From Helianthus annuus (lineage: Eukaryota; Streptophyta; Magnoliopsida; Asterales; Asteraceae): a DNA stretch of 64,000 nucleotides. The notes below the pieces were generated by a model, which made no database searches, had not been told where the DNA came from, and worked only from the letters and a program-made list of their open reading frames with translations. This document shows positions 57,846 through 64,000 of the stretch, in pieces. The stretch covers positions 86,694,587 to 86,758,586 of the forward strand of contig NC_035448.2 in NCBI RefSeq assembly GCF_002127325.2, given 5' to 3'. Each line of letters opens with the position of its first letter. The stretch's first letter is position 1. A program made the position numbers and the translations under genes.

Positions 57846-58988
57846 ATGTCGAAATTCACAAGGTTTAGCGCAAATGAACTGGACGCTAGGGCACGGTACG
57901 AGGTTCTACAAACAAGACCGGAAGAGTACCCAAGGCGGGCGTGTACTGATTTGCTAAGCATGGTGAACCAACTTGACCGCTTCAACAACATTGTGAGGGG
58001 TCCACTGCATGTCGCATTGACCACCCGACTACGGTCGGTACATCAATGCACGATGGAGTTCTATAGCACCTTCATTTTCAACTCGAGGCGCGAACCATTT
58101 GATCATGACGCGGTCGAATTTCGATGTGGAGGGACCACGTTTAGGACCTCCATGGCACAGTTTGGAGCCATCATTGGGCTATATAGTGAAGAGGAAGCGG
58201 GGAATGAAGAGAATACAGGGGGTTTACGAGACTTGGATGCAACTGAACGCCAAGCCGCATGGGCTCAAATAGGTGAAGGAATCTACAACCCGAGCAGCAC
58301 CAAAAGTACCAAACTGAGGGACCCGCTATACCGATACATCCACAGGCTCCTATCGTACTCGCTGAACCAATGCCACAACAGTAGTGGCGTTGTTGGGTTG
58401 AAAGATTTGGTTGTCCTTCACTGCATCCACAACCAGAAGCCTCTAGATGTTCCATACCTCCTACTGCGAAACATGCACCTAAACCGCCTTGCTCATGCTC
58501 CTACACCGATCTTCTTCGGAGGATGGGTGTACCGTCTTTTCAAGCACTTCACGAACATCCCAAGGTCCTTCGAAAGGAGTCCATGGTCGGGACGGGTCGA
58601 TTATCACATTTGCCGATCCATGAACTTGCTTTATGAAGCGGAGGACGGGACGGTGAGCTTTCAGAGAACGCAAGGCTATGCATGGAACCCGCAAGAGGCT
58701 CTAGTTCTTCATGCACCACATCCCCATTTTCAGTATCCACCCCAAGGCGATGCGGGCCAATCCTCCTCTCAAGGAGGTGGTTTTCCTAACTTTCAAAGTT
58801 TACATGATCTTTTGCAGGAAAACCTCATGTGCTCAAGGAACACCTACAACCTCGCCAACAACACACACCACCGGGTTGGAGCTATCGAACGCAACATTAA
58901 CGATATACAAGATGATATCGGTAGCATCCGGGAGTACATGGCGAGGCAAGGGGGTGGAGGTGATGGTAGTGATGAAGACATGGAGTAG
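57846..58988 (+). CDS. Athila ORF-1-like protein in the env-like position (element H)
   Basis: About 380 residues starting M-S-K-F-T-R-F, directly after a splice acceptor. A closely preceding in-frame ATG (57831) lies inside the polypyrimidine part of that acceptor and is unlikely to be used. The middle (E-F-Y-S-T-F-I-F, then F-R-T-S-M-A-Q-F-G-A-I-I-G-L-Y) resembles plant Athila ORF-1-type proteins, whose function is unknown to me. The C-terminus (about 330-380) is a probable coiled coil followed by a Gly/Asp/Glu tail. There is no signal peptide, membrane segment or furin-type site, so an envelope role is not supported although it occupies the env-like slot. The frame is intact, which suggests recent selection. 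Confidence 0.75.
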   Translation: MSKFTRFSANELDARARYEVLQTRPEEYPRRACTDLLSMVNQLDRFNNIVRGPLHVALTTRLRSVHQCTMEFYSTFIFNSRREPFDHDAVEFRCGGTTFRTSMAQFGAIIGLYSEEEAGNEENTGGLRDLDATERQAAWAQIGEGIYNPSSTKSTKLRDPLYRYIHRLLSYSLNQCHNSSGVVGLKDLVVLHCIHNQKPLDVPYLLLRNMHLNRLAHAPTPIFFGGWVYRLFKHFTNIPRSFERSPWSGRVDYHICRSMNLLYEAEDGTVSFQRTQGYAWNPQEALVLHAPHPHFQYPPQGDAGQSSSQGGGFPNFQSLHDLLQENLMCSRNTYNLANNTHHRVGAIERNINDIQDDIGSIREYMARQGGGGDGSDEDME

Positions 58989-60906
58989 GAGGCTTGGAGG
59001 AACAAGGGGCTGGTTGGTGATGAGCCCACAGGTTTAAGTGCCCTTCTATCTATCAAACAATTCATGGCCTGCGTGCCATTTGTCGAACAATTTACTTTCT
59101 TTAACTACTTTTTATCTTTGTTTTATTTTTACTTTGTGTTTGGATGATGCTTGACGATGGTAATTTAGGATGGTTTGTGCTTGTTTGGTTGGTATTTAGT
59201 GTTTAAACAGGTGCAATGCGAGGGTTAGAGTGCTAAACATTAGCACTTGCAACCTCATGATGGAGAAACCGGGAGACAAAACCCATTTTTCAGGCTAACA
59301 GACTGTCCACACGGGGACGTGTCCAGCCGACACGCCCCCGTGTTCATCTCCCAGATCTGCTGTTTGGCTACTGACCTGCAATTTTTTGCCAGACACGAGG
59401 TCGTGTCCAGCCGACACGCCCCCGTGTTCACCTTCTGTAAGTTATCGTTACTGGCAGTTCACCACGGGGTCGTGTCCAATGGGCACGGGGCCGTGTCCAG
59501 ACTGCCAGTAACACAAAACTTTGCTTTTTATCCCACTTTTATACATTCTAATCAACCAAAAACATTATTTTTGGACACATTGAGGACAATGTGTAATTTA
59601 AGTGTGGGGGGGATGCTAAAACCTTGAAATTTTGCAAAATCCTAAACACAAGCCTTACACAAAACTCTATTGGAACCGCTAAACACCCCAAATTTTTTTT
59701 TCAAAAACTTTTTCATTTTTTTTACTTGTCTTAGTTTAAGTTGGGAATAACAAGTTCTAAAAATGTTATATTTTTACAAGTTTACAACCGATAGCGTCGT
59801 GATAAAAAAGGAACCAACATAAGAAAATTATGAAACGGTATAACAAGTCTAGTTAAAAATTCGATTATATATGCTTGGTCACATTAAAAACCCATTCCCA
59901 CAAAAGTGAGTTTTGAGCCTTTATTGAGCATAAAAATACACATATTTAGATTAAATGCTCATTTTTCGTTTCTTGTGTGAATAGCCGCTCGGTCCTTACA
60001 AATCTAGAACTTGCCACGACGATACATTCCCGGTCCTTACCAACTTAAACCCAAGTAAGTAAATGATGGAGGCATTAGGACTAACCATTTTTTTTTCAAA
60101 ACCATTATTTTTCATGTTTTTTTACCTACCCAAAATCCCCCTAGATAGCCCCTTTGAGCCTAAACCTTTCATTTCATTACCCCGAAACCCTTTTTACCCA
60201 CCAAAAACCTTTTTAATTTTTTTTATTTTAGTAACAAGATCGCTTTTTCGTAAACATCACCTTTTTATGTGACGATCTTAAAAAAAAAATAAAAAAAAAA
60301 TAAAAAAAAATAATAATAAAAAATATTGATGAAGTCAAAAACAAACAAAAGCTACAAAAGCTTGTTTGGAGAAATACTTCAAAATAAAAGGTCACTAAAA
60401 ATAAGGTACTTCACGAAAACCGACGCTTGTTACGATTTTCGCCCTTTTTACTAACCACTAACCAACCACCCACCTTTAAACCCAAGCCTTCACCCAAAAA
60501 GTCCTCTTGATATTTACAAAGGTAAAAAGTTAAAAAGGAGGAGGATTGATTGCTTGGCAAGCCTATGGAAGACGTAAGTTCCGTGCCGCTCTCGAGTGAT
60601 TCACTAAAATATACACCTTCGGCCGAGTGTTGAGTGATCTCCCGTGAGGTATGTGAACTTGTATATAAATGGAATTTTAATAAGGCATGCTATGCCCAAA
60701 TAAGTAATTCATCTTATGAAACGTTCAAAATAAATCATAACGAATAGGGTTGTAAATAAATAAAAATAAAACCTATAAAAACCTTGGATTCCCGACACTC
60801 TAGGACAAGCTAAAAAACTTCTCTTCTACCTATTCCATTTGGGAGTGTAAGCCACATTTAAAGAGTTTTGCTTGAGGACAAGCAAAAGTTCAAGTGTGGG
60901 GGTATT
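58989..60906 (+). other. 3' non-coding region of element H
   Basis: About 1.9 kb without a convincing gene. It contains CACGGGG/CCCCGTG motifs (59310-59350, 59400-59430, 59460-59500), a phrase GGACACATTGAGGACAATGTG and GTGTGGGGG near 59600 that resembles the one before the 3' LTR, A-rich runs at 60275-60335, and the polypurine tract at the end. Short open frames here show no family resemblance. Confidence 0.7.
60892..60906 (+). other. Polypurine tract of element H
   Basis: AAGTGTGGGGGTATT directly abuts the 3' LTR start TGATGTG. A closely similar AAGTGTGGGGGGGA occurs upstream at about 59600, not adjoining a TGATG edge. Confidence 0.75.
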
Positions 60907-62599
60907 TGATGTGTGTAAAATGCAACATATAAATCACATCAATTAAGGCATAAAACTAACCCTTTTTAAGTACTAATGTTGGAAAAAGAGTGTTTTTGTC
61001 TTCCTTTTGTATTTTCAGGATGAAATGAGCTCAAAATCACAAAAGAAGCAAAAAGACAACTAATTCTACCATAAAATACAAGAAAAGGAACAAAAGTGGA
61101 CTGCCCGGACCCTCAACGGCACCTCCCAAGGCAAAGGAGAAGAAACAGAGTCTGAACACGCCCCGTGTCCAGCGAACACGGGGGCGTGCCTAGGAAGCAG
61201 CAGAAAAGACAAACCAGAAGAAGCTTCCAATGCCCACCACGGGGCCGTGTCCAGCGAGCACGGGGGCGTGGTGAAAGTACAGCAGGCGCATTAATTGTAA
61301 TTCGCAATTACAATTAATGAGGAGAGAGAGTGTCAGGCGGGCACGGGGCCGTGTCCAGCGGACACGGGGCCGTGTCCAGCCTTCTGTTCAGCCTATAAAT
61401 AGAGGAGCTTGGCTTCATTCTCCCTCTTCCCTTGGCACACCACCTCTCTCACACCTCATCCACCACCCACCACCACCATAACACCATCATCCACCACCAT
61501 CATCCATTGTCCATCGTAGAGTGTGTGAGTCGTCTCGGGATCCAAGATTGATCGTAAGAGTTCTTGACAATCAAGGCCATGTTTGCCTAAGTCTCTTACA
61601 TCACTTGGTGAAGACCAGTGTTTAGTATAATACTTTTTATTTTTAATCTTTTGCACTTTTTATTTGGTTTTGTATTAATGACTTTAATAACTAGTTACTT
61701 ATGTTGAAGGTGATCTTTCCTTATCGTTTGTCCGTGGTGTCTTGGCATTATTTTACTGTCTATATAAAATAAAAGATTTTCACCATTCATATCTCCACGG
61801 TCTATATGGAGATATGTTGGCTACCTGGTCGGGGGTTAAGGGAACGGTTTGGTAAGGGTCTTGCCCTTGTTCAGCGTTTAGAGGTCCTGCTTGGGACCTG
61901 GGTCAAATTTAGTAGGATCTTCTTCAATGCCCATAGGTATTGGATGGCGGGGATCCAAACTCTTTGACCCCCTCATAAGTTAACTACTATTAATACTATA
62001 ACCCGGCTATTTAGGACTGTATCCCTGCTGACTCAGACTACTTAGCCGAGGGTAACGTCACCGCCAGAAGCGGGGCCTACCAAATTTGCATTAATAACTT
62101 AATTCATTATCTTTCAATAATCCGACCCTTTAGGATTGTATCCTTGCTGACTCAAACTACTGGGTTGAGGGTAACGTCGCCTTCAAAAGAGGGGCCTACT
62201 ACAATAACTAAGATAATCTCTTAAACAAGTGCAAAAGTGCGAAAATAATCAAAGGTTATACTAATACACGTGTCGGATCCAAGTGATTCATCTTGTCTAT
62301 CTGTTTTTATTTTTATTTTTATTTTCAGCATTTAGTTAGTTTTTATCTTTCTTAGTTTAAAACATTTTTCTAACTTTTTGATTTGATTAGACGTTGAGGA
62401 TAAACCGGTATTAAAAGCTCTTGTGTCCTTGGACGACCTCGGTATCTTACCAACACTATACTACGTCCACGATGGGTGCACTTGCCCATATGTGTGTTTA
62501 GTGTTAGTGAATATCGTGTTTTATAAATTTAAAACTTGGCTAAAAGTGTAAAAAGGGCTTAAATATACATCTAAAAATATAACACACTGACACGCATCA
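60907..62599 (+). repeat. 3' LTR of element H
   Basis: 1693 bp, about a dozen differences from the 5' LTR (for example C/T at the 50839 equivalent, two small indels). Followed by the TGCAT duplication at 62600-62604. No gene is seen. Confidence 0.95.
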
Positions 62600-62662
62600 T
62601 GCATACTCTAGGACGTGATTGATTTACTTTGAGCACGTACTTAGCAAACCGAGCAAACCAAG

Positions 62663-63184
62663 GTGAGTTCACATTCTTACCAAGGCATGGGATTCCCGGG
62701 GTGTTGGGAATGGGATTGAAAGGATAAGGTTGAATAGATTCATACGGATACCATTACTAGACTATCATACCATCGTCCTCGGTTGTGCAGGATACATACG
62801 TAAAACCTACGTATACTTATGCTACTCGCTATCCTCGGTTGTGAAGGATACTCACGTAAAACCTACGTGAACTTATACTCACTACTGCCTCGGTTGTGTC
62901 AGGCACTTACGTAAAACCTACGTAAACCCCCGCGTACTCCTATCCTCGGTTGTGAAGGATACTTACGTAAAACCTACGTAAACCTCATATGCGCTACTGT
63001 TCTCGGTTGTGAAGAACACTTATGGTTACGCATAGTCTAGTGGATTAGTAACGTGGGAAGCCCCCACTAATAGAAACCTATATTGGCCCAGTAGAGCCAC
63101 TTGATACTCATGAACTTACTGTACGCATTTACTTTCCGTGAACTCGCTCAACTAGTTGTTGACTCTCTGCTGCATGCCTTGCAG
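62663..63184 (+). other. Candidate LTR-leader intron (element G)
   Basis: Donor CCAAG/GTGAGTTCAC and acceptor GCATGCCTTGCAG/GA, 522 bp, enclosing the hairpin array. Equivalent borders exist in A, B/C, D and E; F has the donor only, its acceptor side being outside the window. Confidence 0.55.
62773..63020 (+). repeat. Alternating covarying hairpin array (element G, best copy)
   Basis: Type 1 at 62775-62794, 62830-62850, 62886-62905, 62941-62961 and 62999-63019: constant loop CGGTTGTG, arms GTCCT/AGGAT, TATCCT/AGGATA, TGCCT/AGGCA, TATCCT/AGGATA, TGTTCT/AGAACA. Type 2 at 62795-62814, 62852-62870, 62907-62925 and 62963-62981: constant loop AAAACCT, arms ATACGT/ACGTAT, TCACGT/ACGTGA, TTACGT/ACGTAA (twice). 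Arm bases change in pairs. Confidence 0.92.
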
Positions 63185-63471
63185 GACCTTAGGTACTAAT
63201 GGAGCTTGCACAAGGAGGAGCAGGTCGTTGTGGGCAGATGGATTGTGATTACTTATTAAACACTTATGACGTTTCAAACATTAATACTTATGTTGGATTT
63301 TACATTAATGCTTTCGCTACACTTACTTACATTGGTTTTGATAAACACCTTTCGTATTGATGGATAACATTTACTATTTATTTATATGTTCAATATGATT
63401 GGTGGCCTGATCCTGGTCATGTCACGCCTCCAAGCGGTGGTACTCCGCGTGTGGATTTTGGGGGTGTGACA

Positions 63472-63487
63472 GATTGGTATCAGAGCC
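63472..63487 (+). other. Primer-binding site, tRNA-iMet type (element G)
   Basis: GATTGGTATCAGAGCC directly after the LTR. Confidence 0.93.
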
Positions 63488-63791
63488 ATTGGTTATAGAG
63501 AACTTGGTTTTAATATGGGAAAACGTTTTTATTAAAACCAGACTATAACCAGAACAGTGCTCTCAACGATCCACAACGACGCTTCGCTCCACGTGCAAGA
63601 CTCGACATCCTAGGTAATAAGGTTTATGTTTATTACCTGCTTGCTAGAACTGCTTAGAACTTTGCTCGTAGTATGCTAGATTACATTGCTTACTATACAT
63701 TGTTACATGAGAACCCCTATGTGCTTACACTCTTCTGTCGTCGCTCTATTCGCGAACCTCTCTAACTCATGTTGCATTTGCTATAAAGATC

Positions 63792-64000
63792 ATGTCTGGA
63801 CGAATTAACATGACTCAAGCCCAGCTAGAGGCTCTCGTTCGAGCTCAAGTTGCTGCGGCACTTGCAGCTGCTCAAGCAGGTAGTATACCCTGCAGTATAG
63901 ACTCACACTAGGATCTTTAGATCCTACATTAACTCTCGTATTTAACTTTGTCCTATTCGTTCACAATAGGTCAACCAGCGCAGCAGCCTGTCTGCACTTT
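63792..64000 (+). CDS. gag: gag of element G, 5' part (exon 1 63792-63879, exon 2 from 63970, continues right)
   Basis: Starts MSGRINMTQAQLEAL (ATG 63792) with an Ala/Gln-rich exon 1 of 88 bp. Unspliced reading stops within the following 90 bp. Joining 63879 to 63970 gives [14 protein letters not shown], the conserved entry into the capsid region. Only about 30 bp of exon 2 lie in the window. Confidence 0.75.
63880..63969 (+). other. Putative 90-bp gag intron (element G)
   Basis: GTAGTATACC...CACAATAG, with in-frame stop inside and the GGATCT...AGATCC self-complementary stretch. Confidence 0.65.

Larger units (their letters stand above)
50643..62599 (+). mobile_element. Element H: Athila-like Ty3/Gypsy element without a recognisable gag
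   Basis: Complete 11.96-kb element inserted in the LTR of G. LTRs 50643-52335 and 60907-62599 (1693 bp each) differ at only about a dozen positions. The primer site matches tRNA-Asp, typical of Athila. Internal order: short Tyr-rich ORF, protease-like remnant-RT-RNaseH-integrase ORF, a spliced 3' ORF of the Athila ORF-1 type, long 3' non-coding stretch, polypurine tract. Duplications TGCAT flank it. Confidence 0.93.
62600..63471 (+). repeat. 5' LTR of element G, right part
   Basis: After the H duplication TGCAT the LTR continues with donor AAG/GTGAGT (GT at 62663), a GGGATTCCC...GGGAAT hairpin, the alternating hairpin array (62773-63020), branch-like CTCAAC (about 63148), acceptor CCTTGCAG (ends 63184) and the end GGGGGTGTGACA at 63471. 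Confidence 0.93.

Noticed and set aside
57846..58988. True envelope protein in H
   Set aside because: No signal peptide, no membrane segment and no cleavage site visible. Resemblance is to Athila ORF-1-type proteins.
60275..60335. A-rich run as the 3' end of a LINE or SINE insertion
   Set aside because: No duplicated flanks and no non-LTR sequence upstream. It is part of the H 3' region.

Overview
The window is a stack of nested long-terminal-repeat (LTR) retrotransposons from a plant nuclear genome. No host gene, tRNA or rRNA is visible. The primer-binding sites (initiator-Met tRNA for the chromovirus-type elements, Asp tRNA for the Athila-type element), the chromodomain ends of the polyproteins, multi-kilobase LTRs and 5-bp target-site duplications (TSDs) all point to a eudicot. 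The style of gag and LTR looks like Asteraceae, but that is an impression from memory and not a proven assignment.

Layout, left to right. Element A (1-3251, minus; Ty3/Gypsy, Tekay/Del-like) runs off the left edge and is inserted in the leftmost LTR of a tandem array B-C (3252-29376, minus). The array reads LTR-internal-LTR-internal-LTR with one shared middle LTR. That middle LTR is split by element D (11011-20343, plus; TSD CATAC), which has lost its protease and reverse-transcriptase core although its two LTRs are almost identical. From 29377 comes a large imperfect inverted repeat (K) made of two diverging LTR-like arms (29377-31750 minus; 32024-34301 plus 44741-45789, plus strand). The right arm is split by element E (34302-44735, minus; TSD ACAAA). 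Next is a decayed Ty1/Copia fragment (45790-47548), cut by LTR F (47549-49349), which is cut by element G (plus; LTR 49350-50642 and 62605-63471, same family as A), whose LTR is cut by an Athila-like element H (50643-62599; TSD TGCAT). The window ends inside the gag gene of G.

Relative age follows from nesting. The Copia fragment is oldest. F, G and H entered in that order. E and the B-C array are younger than K, and A and D are younger than B-C. D and H look most recent by LTR identity.

The most interesting content is not in the polyproteins. (1) The LTRs of A, B/C, D, E and G carry arrays of two small hairpins, with constant loops and compensatory changes in the stems; F keeps one of each. 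In every case they lie just downstream of a conserved splice donor, and upstream of a conserved acceptor wherever that part of the LTR is present, so they seem to sit in an LTR-leader intron. (2) The module that sets the LTR 5' edge (palindrome, G-rich polypurine tract, TGTGACA) is present twice, 101 bp apart. E was integrated using the upstream copy, while B/C and D used the downstream one. (3) gag has a short 88-90 bp GT-AG intron after codon 29. (4) Each LTR family has its own spaced short-motif array. (5) H has an intact RT-RNaseH-integrase frame but no recognisable capsid gene and no protease active-site motif. It also carries a spliced 3' ORF, a duplicated covarying RNA-like module in its LTR and a GC-rich palindromic motif scattered through its non-coding parts.
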